Position numbers and translations under genes: made by a program
Part shown: in pieces, positions 26,897 to 35,576 of the stretch
Layout: every line of letters begins with the position of its first letter
Numbering within the stretch: the stretch's first letter is position 1
The notes under the pieces: generated by a model
The model's database searches: none
Seen by the model: the letters and a program-made list of their open reading frames with translations, nothing else
Told to the model about the DNA's origin: nothing
NCBI RefSeq assembly: GCF_019752415.1
Contig: NZ_JAIEME010000062.1
Location: 1 to 49,440 of the forward strand
DNA: 49,440 nt
Reading direction: 5' to 3'
DNA from: Nitrosomonas sp.
GTDB taxonomy: Bacteria > Pseudomonadota > Gammaproteobacteria > Burkholderiales > Nitrosomonadaceae

Positions 26897-28384
26897 CTAT
26901 ACAACAGCGAAATTTTCTTCAACAGCCGCTACATTCGATTCATCCAACTCAAGCCCGCCACCCAGAAAAACATTAATGATCCTAAGTGCCGAATGCTCCA
27001 TGTCGCGCTTAATGTTTCTTGCCCAGGTAGACAATATAGATCCCAACAACAAAGTCGGGATTGCAACAATCAATCCCAATTCGGTGGTGACCAGTGCGAT
27101 CGATATGCCTTCAGAAAGTAATTTGGGATCGCCGGTACCAAACTCAGTAATCATGTCGAAAGTTTCAATCATCCCTGTCACCGTTCCCAATAAACCAAGG
27201 AGCGGGGCAATCGAGGCAATCACCAGAATGGCTGGCCCAAACCGGTCTAACGGGCCGGATTCTTGCAGGATAGCCTCGTATACAATGCCTTCCATGTGAT
27301 CTCTGTCATCTTTCAAATGACGCAAGGTATAGTGCAGAACCCGCCCAATAGCGGATGAATCGTCTTCACAGCTTTTTTTAGCGACATCCAGCTCCCCTGT
27401 AGCAAGCTGCTGAATGATCTGATCTGTCAGCTTATTTGTGTTAGCGCCATTCGAGCGCAGCAAAAAAGCCCGGATGAGAATAAGAAACAGTGCAACGCCG
27501 CCAAGTATTACGATGACCCAGCCAATAGGCCCTCCTGAGTCAATAATACTTAGGATTGTTTTTTCGCGGGTTTCATCAATTGCGTTAGTGCGCGACTCAA
27601 ATAGAAATAGCTTTAATAGGTCAGGTTGCTCATTCTTACTCAGTGCGACAGCATTCTCAGCACCGGAATCTTTCCATACTTTGAAATTGCCGCCGCCTGC
27701 GGGTACTAATCCACCGCTTCCCTCATCGCTAACACCATAGGCAGCGATATTGCCTAAATGAATAATTGTCCCTTGCGTTTGTTTGCCACTCTCTAAAAAG
27801 AAATTCCCCGGTTTTGACTGAATCGCTCCAAGCCCCTGAATTAAAGATAGCGCTTGCCTAAACAAATACCCTACTTTGACGAGATCATTACCTTGCGTCT
27901 CTTTAATCGATGCCGGTATCTCAATCCCATGATTTTCAAGGGTCGCTTCTGCCTGCAGGTAGGTCGTCTCCAAGGCATCACTGCGCTCAGTTACAGAGGC
28001 TTCTTTACGCTCAACCTCTGTCAGTTGTGCATTCAGTTGATCAATTCTGGCTGAACGTTCAACTGAAGTCCTCTCAAGGCCATTAATCTTACTGCTCAGT
28101 GCTTGCTCCTCACGACTGGCGCTGGATTGATAGTTTTTTAGCCGGTCAACCAATTCCCGCTTCTGCGCTTCCAGGAAAGCATATTCACGTTTGTAAGCAG
28201 TTTCCAGATTAACTGTTTCCTGCTTAGGTGAATTCTGCTTCTTGGGGGGCGCAGCCACACTGGGTTTTTCTTCGGGTGCTGATACGGAGACAGCTTCTGA
28301 AGCAGCTGTAGATTCATTTTCTTTGGCATAAACTGTATCTGCAATCGCAAACAACAGTAACGATATCAATAATACTTTATTCAT
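26897..28384 (-). CDS. TtpC-like long ExbB/TolQ protein
   Basis: 495 residues. A signal peptide (LLISLLLFAIADTVYA) is followed by a low-complexity linker, a coiled coil at about 65-160 and three membrane segments. The ExbB block IAPLLGLLGTVTGMIETFDMI is at the C-terminal end. In Vibrio TtpC is an added fourth subunit of the TonB2 system, essential for TonB2-driven uptake. Its stop-start overlap with the DUF3450 gene (ATGA, 28381-28384) shows tight coupling. Confidence 0.9.
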   Translation of the reverse strand: MNKVLLISLLLFAIADTVYAKENESTAASEAVSVSAPEEKPSVAAPPKKQNSPKQETVNLETAYKREYAFLEAQKRELVDRLKNYQSSASREEQALSSKINGLERTSVERSARIDQLNAQLTEVERKEASVTERSDALETTYLQAEATLENHGIEIPASIKETQGNDLVKVGYLFRQALSLIQGLGAIQSKPGNFFLESGKQTQGTIIHLGNIAAYGVSDEGSGGLVPAGGGNFKVWKDSGAENAVALSKNEQPDLLKLFLFESRTNAIDETREKTILSIIDSGGPIGWVIVILGGVALFLILIRAFLLRSNGANTNKLTDQIIQQLATGELDVAKKSCEDDSSAIGRVLHYTLRHLKDDRDHMEGIVYEAILQESGPLDRFGPAILVIASIAPLLGLLGTVTGMIETFDMITEFGTGDPKLLSEGISIALVTTELGLIVAIPTLLLGSILSTWARNIKRDMEHSALRIINVFLGGGLELDESNVAAVEENFAVV

Positions 28385-29151
28385 TTTCTCAACGGATTAG
28401 GTAATTCAAAATAACCTTGGCGTATTTGTTTCTTCAACGAATCAAATAAATTCTTGATACGCTCAATATCGTTCGTGTCATCAACTGTTTCATATTTCCA
28501 GCCACCATCAGACAATCGTTTAGCCATCCCGAATCTGCTATCTCTGGTTTGGAAGAAAAGAAAAACGGTGCCTAATTTTGCAATATCAACCAGCACATTT
28601 TCTCCATCTAGAAATATAACTTGTTGATAGATCCCATTTTCCTTACTTAAACGAATTTCATCCTCTATGAGCGACCATGCCTGATTAACTGCCTTATTAG
28701 GATCAATCAGCTGATTAACAACATTACTCTCCAGGTCTCCCAGTGCCCTGATGCGATCTTCCGGCTTGAATGGAAAACCTGTCTGAATATGCTGCCGGTA
28801 ATCTGCTAGCATCGCTAATAACACGGGTTTCAGACTCTCTCCCGATTGTTCCGCTTTCTTGGCGTTAACAGTCATTTTTTCTATCGAGTGCTGTAGTTTC
28901 TCGATACTCATTTTTTGCCTTCTTTCCTCAACACTCAAATCTGCCAATTGCGAAGTCAGCGCAGACATTCTGCTGCCATGCTTATCCTTCTCGGTATCCA
29001 GTTGTGTTTGCAATGTCTCGACCTCACCTCGGATCTTCGCCAGCGCTTTTGCCAGATTCTCCAGGCTATTCCCCTTCGCCACAGAGGTAACAAGGAGTAG
29101 CAATACCATCCCGGTGAATGAAATTATTTTTTTAGAAAAATACTTATGCAT
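28381..29151 (-). CDS. DUF3450 periplasmic coiled-coil protein (TtpB-like)
   Basis: The start chosen is ATG at 29151 (MHKYFSKK), which places the signal peptide (FTGMVLLLLVTSVAKG) at the N terminus; a longer frame to 29208 exists. It gives 256 residues with a long coiled coil (about 35-105) and a C-terminal domain with VFLFFQTRDSRFGMAK. DUF3450 proteins are the first gene of TonB2/TtpC clusters and are thought to support the complex in the periplasm. It is first in the operon here as well. Confidence 0.85.
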   Translation of the reverse strand: MHKYFSKKIISFTGMVLLLLVTSVAKGNSLENLAKALAKIRGEVETLQTQLDTEKDKHGSRMSALTSQLADLSVEERRQKMSIEKLQHSIEKMTVNAKKAEQSGESLKPVLLAMLADYRQHIQTGFPFKPEDRIRALGDLESNVVNQLIDPNKAVNQAWSLIEDEIRLSKENGIYQQVIFLDGENVLVDIAKLGTVFLFFQTRDSRFGMAKRLSDGGWKYETVDDTNDIERIKNLFDSLKKQIRQGYFELPNPLRK

Positions 29152-29231
29152 AGATCCCATTGAATTAAGTAATTTGAGTGCAATAAACAGCATCCAATCT
29201 GATAGCAATCCCTCATCAGTAATGCCTGTGC

Positions 29232-29265
29232 ATACTACAAGCTGAATATTTCAATTTCATGACAT
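29232..29265 (-). promoter_or_regulatory. Candidate Pho box of the TonB2-type operon
   Basis: On the minus strand, 29265-29248 reads ATGTCAT-GAAA-TTGAAAT, two imperfect PhoB half-sites with the right spacer. Ten bases later comes TAGTAT (29237-29232), at the same distance as in the pstS and phoB promoters. The first half-site is also one arm of the perfect inverted pair ATGACAT-TTAG-ATGTCAT at 29259-29276. Weaker than the other two sites. Confidence 0.45.
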
Positions 29266-29276
29266 TTAGATGTCAT

Positions 29277-29744
29277 TTGGATTTAATCAAAATGGATAAA
29301 GTACTGAAATGAGCGCTTGGAATATTTACTGACTTGTTGTGAATGTCATAAATATTTTAAAATTCATGAAGGTGCGCCTTCAATAGAGGTGATATAAACC
29401 GAATATGCTATTGAACGTTTATATTGCACCACTAAGATGAGATTCCCTGTTACGCGGCGACTGGAGGATGAAGATGATCAATCAAACAATAGCTAAAAAA
29501 GCACATTCCTGTTAACCGATACAGATCGGCACACGCGCACCGTACAATTACATTTCGGTAGTTGCCGTACTGACATTACCCGTATGGCTTCCCTTTTTTT
29601 CACCTGATGCAATCGACTGACTCAACGGAAAAATTATGTTCGGTTGAGTCATATCCGCTCTTCAGCATCGAATTCACAGGTTTTGGCTGATTATTCAAGG
29701 CAATTAATCACACATTTATTGCAGAAAGCACAATATTCATCATA
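29277..29744. other. Spacer between the divergent TonB operon and phoB
   Basis: No open frame of useful length. Apart from the two Pho-type promoters at its edges, I see no further signal that I can support. Confidence 0.4.
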
Positions 29745-29778
29745 CTGTCATAAATTTGTAACGCTTTATTTATATTAT
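29745..29778 (+). promoter_or_regulatory. Pho box and -10 hexamer of phoB
   Basis: 29745-29762 reads CTGTCAT-AAAT-TTGTAAC, a near-consensus Pho box. Ten bases later comes TATTAT (29773-29778). phoB starts 41 bases beyond, so PhoB probably activates its own gene. Confidence 0.85.
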
Positions 29779-29819
29779 CTCAATATCTTTTAGCTACATT
29801 TATATAATTGGAGTAGTGC

Positions 29820-30548
29820 ATGGCTGTAACAATACTAATCGTTGAAGATGAGCTTGCAATCCAGGAATTAATTGCACTCAATCTGAAAAGAGCGGGGCAT
29901 ATGGTCTTATGTGCTGCTAGCGCTGAGCAAGCAAATAAAATGGTTAGCAACGTTTTGCCTGATCTCGTATTATTGGATTGGATGCTCCCCGACATGAGTG
30001 GAATTGAATTTGCACGCAAGCTCCGGCGAGAAGATCGTACTAAAGCGATTCCAATTATCATGCTCACCGCTCGCATTCAGGAAAGTGACAAAATTGCCGG
30101 ACTGGAAGCCGGCGCGGATGACTACATTACCAAACCTTTTTCACCGCGTGAACTACTTGCCCGGATTAAAGCGGTACTTCGCCGCCGCTTACCTGAAATG
30201 TCGGATGAGATTATTGAGATGGGTGGACTAAGACTTGATCCAACAACGCACCGAGTGCATGTTTATCCCATCAATGAGCCAGAGAAACTCTCTGAAATTG
30301 CATTGGGCCCCACAGAATTTCGTTTGTTGCATTTTTTGATGGCATATAAAGAACGTGTTCATACACGTTCACAACTGCTTGATCGCGTTTGGGGCGATCA
30401 CGTCTTTATCGAGGACAGAACAGTGGATGTCCATATTCGCAGGCTGCGAAAAATTCTTGAAGCGGTAGATAAAGAGAATTTGGTACAAACAGTGCGGGGA
30501 ACTGGTTACCGGTTTTCGGTGGAGTGCGACAAAGAAAGTATCGAGTAG
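29820..30548 (+). CDS. phoB: Phosphate regulon response regulator PhoB
   Basis: 242 residues. The receiver domain has VEDE near 9-12, the phosphoacceptor aspartate in LLDWMLPDMSG (about 54) and the conserved lysine in ITKPFSP. The winged-helix domain has the PhoB-specific GLRLDPTTHRV, LGPTEFRLLHFLM, DRTVDVHIRRLRKIL and VRGTGYRFS. When phosphorylated it activates genes with Pho boxes. GGAG precedes the ATG. phoR, its usual co-transcribed kinase, does not follow: 30549-30828 holds no kinase gene, only an in-frame run of 68 codons after the stop that I do not regard as coding. Confidence 0.96.
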   Translation: MAVTILIVEDELAIQELIALNLKRAGHMVLCAASAEQANKMVSNVLPDLVLLDWMLPDMSGIEFARKLRREDRTKAIPIIMLTARIQESDKIAGLEAGADDYITKPFSPRELLARIKAVLRRRLPEMSDEIIEMGGLRLDPTTHRVHVYPINEPEKLSEIALGPTEFRLLHFLMAYKERVHTRSQLLDRVWGDHVFIEDRTVDVHIRRLRKILEAVDKENLVQTVRGTGYRFSVECDKESIE

Positions 30549-30828
30549 CAGTGCTTACCCAAAACCTATCCAGTCATCTACTTTATATTTTCCAGCCAAT
30601 TAGTTTTGCCTTACCCAGGTGCTAAAAACGATGAACTTGTTCAGAAATATTTTCCACGATATCACGCTTCGTTTTGCAAGTTAGGTGAAAACTTATTGTG
30701 CCAATTAGGCCTGAATCGGGCCGTAGCACTTTTCGCTAAAGGGACAGCAGTGTAATGTCCCGTTTCATGGCGGGCGAACTTGGGTTTTGTGTTTCTCACT
30801 AAGAATCTGGCATTCAGAAACTAATAAT

Positions 30829-31167
30829 TCACTCACCAAACGCATTCTTAATCCATTCAATCTCTTGTCCATTCATACCCGATAACAGTAACGCATCAAA
30901 ACGGCAGGGCGGCTCGTTGTTCAATCCAGATAAATAATGCCGTGCCGTGCGCAGTAGTTTGGCCTGTTTTGCCGGTGTGATACTGGCCGCAGCGCCGCCG
31001 AACATTTCATTGGCTCGCATGCGGACTTCGATAAAAACCAAAGTGGTGCCGTCACGCATAATCAGATCAATTTCTCCAAAACGGCAACGATAGTTTTTTG
31101 TAATCAGCAGCAGATGTTGCCGTTGCAGATACGATACGGCTACTTGCTCGGCATCACTGCCCTTCAT
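30829..31167 (-). CDS. YraN/UPF0102 nuclease-fold protein
   Basis: The start chosen is ATG at 31167 (MKGSDAEQVAV), giving 112 residues, the usual size. The family motifs are present: AEQVAVSYLQRQHLLLITKNYRCRFGEIDLIMRD and VFIEVRMRANEMFGG, carrying the E-D-ExK-like acidic set of restriction-endonuclease folds. The function is not established. The start overlaps the end of the lppC gene by 14 bases, the conserved rsmI-lppC-yraN neighbourhood. Confidence 0.88.
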   Translation of the reverse strand: MKGSDAEQVAVSYLQRQHLLLITKNYRCRFGEIDLIMRDGTTLVFIEVRMRANEMFGGAAASITPAKQAKLLRTARHYLSGLNNEPPCRFDALLLSGMNGQEIEWIKNAFGE

Positions 31168-32272
31168 TTTCAATGGAATTTTTTTGTACATCCAGAAGTT
31201 GGATTTTTCCTTGCTCAAATTGAGCAGAAACGGCTTCGCGGACAAATTGATTGGGTGGTGCAAAATGAATATACCCGGTTACACCGTCAAAAGAAATTTC
31301 TTCAACGGATTGTGGCTGCAGTAGGTAGGTCATCAAGCGGAACGCATCAATACCCAAGGCATAAAGCCTTTCCATATCGGGACTCTGGGCTTTGTCGGTG
31401 TGGCGGTAGGCCATGACAGCAGGATGATCGGGTTGTATTAACCAAGGCATATCGAGAAACTGTATGCCATTCAGGTCATTATTGAGCAGGAAGTTGTTGG
31501 CGCCGGTAAAAATCTGCGATGTGGCATACACTGGCACATCCGGGTCAAGGTATGTCCGCAGCACTCGTGATTTGGCGGAATCCAGAGCCAGGAAAACCAA
31601 ATGATTGTTGCCTGCTGTCAAGTTGCGAAATTGCTGCAGTCTGGCTGGGTCCTCGGAATAGCGGAATGATTCAGCGGTTTTTCCTTCCTCACTTTGCCAT
31701 CGTTGTATGAAAGCATTCTGCAAGCGTTTGGATAACGGGCCGTCATCGCTGATGACGATGGCATGGTTTCTGTCACTATTCTGCGCCCATTTCGCGATTT
31801 GACTGGCTTCTGTTTCCATTTGCAGGCCAAACAAATAAAATTTTGGTGGCAATGTTGCAGTATTATCGACTGTATTCAATGCTAAAGTTGGTACTTTCAA
31901 CTGGCTGCTGGAAGCCGTGGCCGAAACACCATCGCGGGTAAGTGGCCCCACAACGAATACAGCGCCAGCAGTTACTGCTTCATAATAAGTAACGAGAGTA
32001 TCGAGCGGGTCGTCCGTGGTGGAATATATCCGGATGATCAATGGTAGTGGTTGTCCGCGCATTGTGGCAGCCACAAAGCCGTCTTTTACGATGTTGGCAG
32101 CCACTCCAAATGCTGGCGACTCTAGCGGTAGTAGCAGTGCAATATGCGGCACTAGTGGCGGTTCGGATGCGCTGTACGGCTCAGAATGTTCTTCCGGATG
32201 AGTGGCCATTGCCATCTGGCTGCCGTATAGTGCAAAGATTAGCGCCAGAACAATTGTCAGAAAACGTTGCAT
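31154..32272 (-). CDS. LppC/LpoA-family periplasmic binding-fold protein
   Basis: The start chosen is ATG at 32272 (MQRFLTIVLALIFALYG), giving 372 residues with a signal peptide. It has the type I periplasmic binding fold of LppC (HIALLLPLESPAFGVAANIVKDGF, FVVGPLTRDGVSA, PTLALN). E. coli LpoA activates penicillin-binding protein 1A from the outer membrane. This one is shorter: it lacks the N-terminal TPR part, and the signal region shows no lipobox cysteine. It may be soluble in the periplasm. It is divergent from rsmI with only ten bases between the starts. Confidence 0.85.
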   Translation of the reverse strand: MQRFLTIVLALIFALYGSQMAMATHPEEHSEPYSASEPPLVPHIALLLPLESPAFGVAANIVKDGFVAATMRGQPLPLIIRIYSTTDDPLDTLVTYYEAVTAGAVFVVGPLTRDGVSATASSSQLKVPTLALNTVDNTATLPPKFYLFGLQMETEASQIAKWAQNSDRNHAIVISDDGPLSKRLQNAFIQRWQSEEGKTAESFRYSEDPARLQQFRNLTAGNNHLVFLALDSAKSRVLRTYLDPDVPVYATSQIFTGANNFLLNNDLNGIQFLDMPWLIQPDHPAVMAYRHTDKAQSPDMERLYALGIDAFRLMTYLLQPQSVEEISFDGVTGYIHFAPPNQFVREAVSAQFEQGKIQLLDVQKNSIENEGQ

Positions 32273-32282
32273 AGTGAGGATT

Positions 32283-33140
32283 ATGCTGGAAAAAAGTGCA
32301 TTATATGTGGTTGCTACACCAATAGGAAATTTAAGCGATATCAGCTTGCGTGCGTTGGATGTGCTGGCAAAAGTGGATGTGGTAGCGGCTGAGCATATAC
32401 AAAATTCCAGACATTTGTTGACAGCGCATTCCATCACGGCAAAGCTGGTCAGCTTGCACCAACACAATGAAACGGCAGTTACTGACAAAATATTGACACT
32501 ATTGAAATCCGGAAAAAGTGTTGCTTTGGTGACAGACGCAGGTACTCCCGGTATTTCCGATCCCGGTGCGATTCTGGTGAAACAGGTGCGGGAGCAGGGT
32601 TATCCGGTTATTCCGATTCCTGGTGCTAATGCTGCTGTTTGTGCAATGTCAGCAGCCGGTATTACGAATCCTCATTTTCTGTTTTATGGTTTTTTGCCCG
32701 CTAAAACCGGATTGCGTAAACGTGAATTGACTGCATTAAAATCGCAGTGTTGCACGTTGATATTTTATGAAGCACCTCATCGTATTCTGGAATGCGTGGC
32801 TGATATGATGGATACCTTTGGGGCACAACGCCAACTGACCATCGCCCGGGAATTAACCAAGCTATTTGAAACGATCCACACGGGCACGCTGGAAGAAACA
32901 CTTGCCTGGCTCCAGGCAGATACCAATCAGCAAAAAGGCGAGTTTGTTTTGTTGTTATCCGGTGCAGAAATCTTGGATAAATCCGAGATCAGCGAACACG
33001 CCCGGCATACATTAGAATGTTTGCTCGCTGAATTGCCATTAAAGCAGGCAGTTAAGCTGGCCACAGTGATTACTGGCGAAAACAAAAATACACTTTATCA
33101 ATTGGCGCTGGATTTGAAGGCGAAAGGATATCGTGAATAG
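32283..33140 (+). CDS. rsmI: 16S rRNA 2'-O-ribose C1402 methyltransferase RsmI
   Basis: The start chosen is ATG at 32283 (MLEKSALYVVATPIGNL), giving 285 residues; the open frame extends further upstream, into lppC. Motifs of the tetrapyrrole-methylase fold are present: VATPIGNLSDISLRAL, LVTDAGTPGISDPG, IPIPGANAA, FYGFLP and FYEAPHRI. It modifies C1402 in the 30S subunit. It overlaps the promoter region of the divergent lppC. Confidence 0.95.
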   Translation: MLEKSALYVVATPIGNLSDISLRALDVLAKVDVVAAEHIQNSRHLLTAHSITAKLVSLHQHNETAVTDKILTLLKSGKSVALVTDAGTPGISDPGAILVKQVREQGYPVIPIPGANAAVCAMSAAGITNPHFLFYGFLPAKTGLRKRELTALKSQCCTLIFYEAPHRILECVADMMDTFGAQRQLTIARELTKLFETIHTGTLEETLAWLQADTNQQKGEFVLLLSGAEILDKSEISEHARHTLECLLAELPLKQAVKLATVITGENKNTLYQLALDLKAKGYRE

Positions 33141-33191
33141 CCGAAATGGCTGCGTTATAATTCAATCAATCAAAATAACACCTGATAAAAC

Positions 33192-34229
33192 GTGACCAGC
33201 ATAACCATTACTCGCCCTGATGACTGGCATTTGCATTTGCGCGACGGCGAGCAGCTGCGCGCCGTGCTACCTTATACGGCAAAACAATTTGCGCGCGCCA
33301 TCATCATGCCGAACCTTAAACCAGCGGTTGTAACGACCGATATGGCGCTGGCGTATCGCGCACGAATACTGGCAGCATTGCCGGCAACCCTGCAATCCGG
33401 TTTTGAGCCATTGATGACGCTCTATCTAACGGACAATACGCCGCCAGCAGAAATCATCCGGGCAAAAGCAAGCGGGGTAGTGCAGGGTGTGAAATTGTAT
33501 CCGGCGGGTGCTACGACGAATTCGGCTGCCGGCGTGACCGATCTCGCCAAATGCTATGCCGCCCTGGAAGCAATGGAGAAGAACAATCTGCCATTGTTGG
33601 TGCACGGTGAAGTGACGGATTCCGATGTGGATGTGTTTGATAGAGAGAAAGTTTTTATCGACCGGATACTTGCGCCGCTGACGCAGCGTTTCCCGGATTT
33701 ACGCATTGTGTTTGAGCATGTCACCACCCGTGATGCCGTGGCATTTGTAAGCGAAGCATCCCGGCGGGTCGCGGCCACCATTACCGCACATCATCTATTG
33801 CTGAATCGCAATGCAATCTTTCAAGGGGGCATCCGTCCACACTACTTTTGCTTGCCGGTATTGAAACGTGAAATTCATCGACAAGCTCTTCTGGAAGCAG
33901 CGGTTAGCGGTAATCCAAAATTTTTTCTTGGCACGGATAGTGCGCCCCACTCGCAAGCAAATAAGGAAAATGCCTGTGGTTGTGCAGGGATTTTTACAGC
34001 GCATGCAGCCATTGAGTTATATGCGACAGCATTTGAGCAAGCCGATGCGCTGGATAAGCTGGAAGCATTCGCCAGCTTTTATGGCGCAGATTTTTATCAA
34101 TTGCCGCGCAACGCTGGCTATATCACACTCAGAAAAGAAGAATGGTTTGTTCCGGGGCAATTTGAGTTTGCAGGCGAGAAATTGATACCGCTCTATGCCG
34201 AGGCCAATCTGGGCTGGAAAATGGTGTAA
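33192..34229 (+). CDS. pyrC: Dihydroorotase, class II (PyrC)
   Basis: 345 residues starting at GTG (33192). The zinc and catalytic motifs are complete: [30 protein letters not shown] (carbamylated lysine), [27 protein letters not shown] and [11 protein letters not shown]. It closes the pyrimidine ring in de novo UMP synthesis. The length matches the E. coli enzyme (348). It follows rsmI by 51 bases and may be co-transcribed with it. Confidence 0.96.
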   Translation: MTSITITRPDDWHLHLRDGEQLRAVLPYTAKQFARAIIMPNLKPAVVTTDMALAYRARILAALPATLQSGFEPLMTLYLTDNTPPAEIIRAKASGVVQGVKLYPAGATTNSAAGVTDLAKCYAALEAMEKNNLPLLVHGEVTDSDVDVFDREKVFIDRILAPLTQRFPDLRIVFEHVTTRDAVAFVSEASRRVAATITAHHLLLNRNAIFQGGIRPHYFCLPVLKREIHRQALLEAAVSGNPKFFLGTDSAPHSQANKENACGCAGIFTAHAAIELYATAFEQADALDKLEAFASFYGADFYQLPRNAGYITLRKEEWFVPGQFEFAGEKLIPLYAEANLGWKMV

Positions 34230-34267
34230 TGTCAGAATATTCTTGAATAAACAGGGTTGAGAAGGGG

Positions 34268-34636
34268 CTACCAGTGCTTTAATGCCCGATTCCAGCGATA
34301 AAGCAGCCAGGCAAAGCCGTTATAGGCTACTCGTGCGAGTGACCGGATGACGGGCAATTGAAACAATCTGGCTAGCAAGCGCTGATTCGGTGTTTGCTGC
34401 CAAAGCTGGATAAATGCATCAATACCAATATTAAGCTGGCCCTTGTCATCTTTGACATACAATCGTTCGCGCACTTGCTCCAGCGAACTCTCCACCTCTG
34501 AAACCGCATCCGGGTTGTTATGCACATCGACCCATTCAATATTGTTAACCCCACAGTCCTGCATGCGTTTGCGCTGATCTTTGATTCCTGCATTGCAAAC
34601 GGGGCAAGCGCTGTTGTAATACACTTTACTGGGCAT
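34268..34636 (-). CDS. DCC-family thiol-disulfide oxidoreductase-like protein (DUF393)
   Basis: The start chosen is ATG at 34636 (MPSKVYYNSACPVCNAG), giving 122 residues. The family hallmark is YYNSACPVCNAGI near the N terminus, with a CxxC pair. WVDVHNNPDAV and the C-terminal FQLPVIRSLARVAYNGFAWLLYRWN follow. The function is not settled; members are thought to act on disulfides or carry redox equivalents. The longer frame to 34696 runs towards a MITE and is less likely. Confidence 0.85.
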   Translation of the reverse strand: MPSKVYYNSACPVCNAGIKDQRKRMQDCGVNNIEWVDVHNNPDAVSEVESSLEQVRERLYVKDDKGQLNIGIDAFIQLWQQTPNQRLLARLFQLPVIRSLARVAYNGFAWLLYRWNRALKHW

Positions 34637-34700
34637 TTTGATTTTGAAGTTTATTTTCCAGGAAACGAACCAGGAGTATAAACCGTTTAGGTTCAAATTC

Positions 34701-34828
34701 TAACCCGGATATTGCATGAATTCGCACGATGATCGCGCATGATAGTGGTTTCATAAGGGATTTTTCGAGGAAGCGGTGTAGTTATTCATACACCTGACTG
34801 TGTGTGCAATTTATGCAATATCCGGGCT
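34701..34828. repeat. MITE with 25-base inverted ends
   Basis: ACCCGGATATTGCATGAATT near 34703 is matched inverted by 34804-34827 (right end read inward: AGCCCGGATATTGCATAAAT), with two or three differences over 25 bases. TA, or CTAA, flanks both ends as a possible target duplication. The 128-base unit is non-coding and sits just upstream of the DCC gene. Confidence 0.75.
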
Positions 34829-34841
34829 AAATGCTTTTGGA

Positions 34842-35213
34842 TTATGAAATATTCGATACATTTTTGTCGTGTAGTTTTGGGTTCTGATTCGTGGTTGCAT
34901 TAATGTCTTTCTGCTTATCCACGTATTTTCCATATCCCAGTAATTTGTAGGACCATTAGGCACCTAAGCCAAATGCGATAGTTGCTAAAATAACTGGGGA
35001 AGGTGAGGATATCTCCAGATTCCAGAGCCACCACTCCAAGCCTGCAAGGACAATAAAAATAACGGGCGCAATGACTAAGGGTAATGCATCGTTATCCAAA
35101 ATTGTGTCAAATTTCTCTTGAATTAGACGGCCAGAGTTGCGAAGAAAATCACTGGTATGAGACGGGTGACTCTTTACTTTTTGTTTAATGATCTTTAAGC
35201 GTAATTTAAACAT
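34842..35213 (-). pseudogene. Membrane protein gene interrupted by an in-frame stop
   Basis: The first 85 codons encode a basic N terminus (MFKLRLKIIKQKVKSH) and two hydrophobic stretches (ALPLVIAPVIFIVLAGLEWW, SPSPVILATIAFGLGA), then TAA at 34956-34958. The same frame continues for 37 further sense codons reading WSYKLLGYGKYVDKQKDINA and ending NVSNIS then TAA at 34842-34844. The extension looks like real protein, so one base change probably closed the gene, unless the stop is a sequencing error. Family unknown; similar N termini occur in NERD-type membrane proteins, but no nuclease domain is present. Confidence 0.5.
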
Positions 35214-35432
35214 TTATTCAATTATGACGAGTGGAGTTTGTAATGGGTTTTTAGGATGATTCAGATCAAAACCTTGATCCGAAGTTTTTAATATTTAACG
35301 GTGAGTGGCCAGAAAAGTTTATAGCTTCAACAAGTTTGGATCTGATGTGGATTCCAATGTGGGCGGGAATGCGAGAGCACTGGCTAATCTAAATGCTGGT
35401 CGGTTTGTAGTATTTTTTATCCTGATAAAAAA

Positions 35433-35576
35433 ATGATGCCGATGGTTGCGGATGTGTTAGCGCTCCGGCAAGCGGCGCTGCTGATGGCATCAACTTCCCG
35501 GTTGCCTATTCCAGAACCAGAAGCTTATGCCATGCTATTGGACGGATTGGGATTGCTGGGTTTTGTTTTTTTGTGA
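35433..35576 (+). pseudogene. PEP-CTERM sorting-signal remnant
   Basis: The frame ends with PIPEPEAYAMLLDGLGLLGF and three more residues, then TGA. This is the PEP-CTERM tripartite signal: Pro-Glu-Pro, a hydrophobic helix with the usual A-M-L-L-x-G-L-G-L-L-G, and then a tail, here lacking the basic RR end. The open stretch in front is short and its first residues look out of frame. Another frame at about 35312-35430 gives SFNKFGSDVDSNVGGNARAL, possibly part of the lost ectodomain. PEP-CTERM proteins are sorted and cut by exosortase; this copy looks dead. Confidence 0.55.

Noticed and set aside
30549..30755. 68-codon in-frame extension after the phoB stop
   Set aside because: An open run of this length can occur by chance, and it shows no kinase motif and no start codon with a ribosome-binding site.
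30741..30761. Hairpin GGGACA...TGTCCC as phoB terminator
   Set aside because: Only six base pairs, no T-run, and nearly 200 bases from the stop codon.
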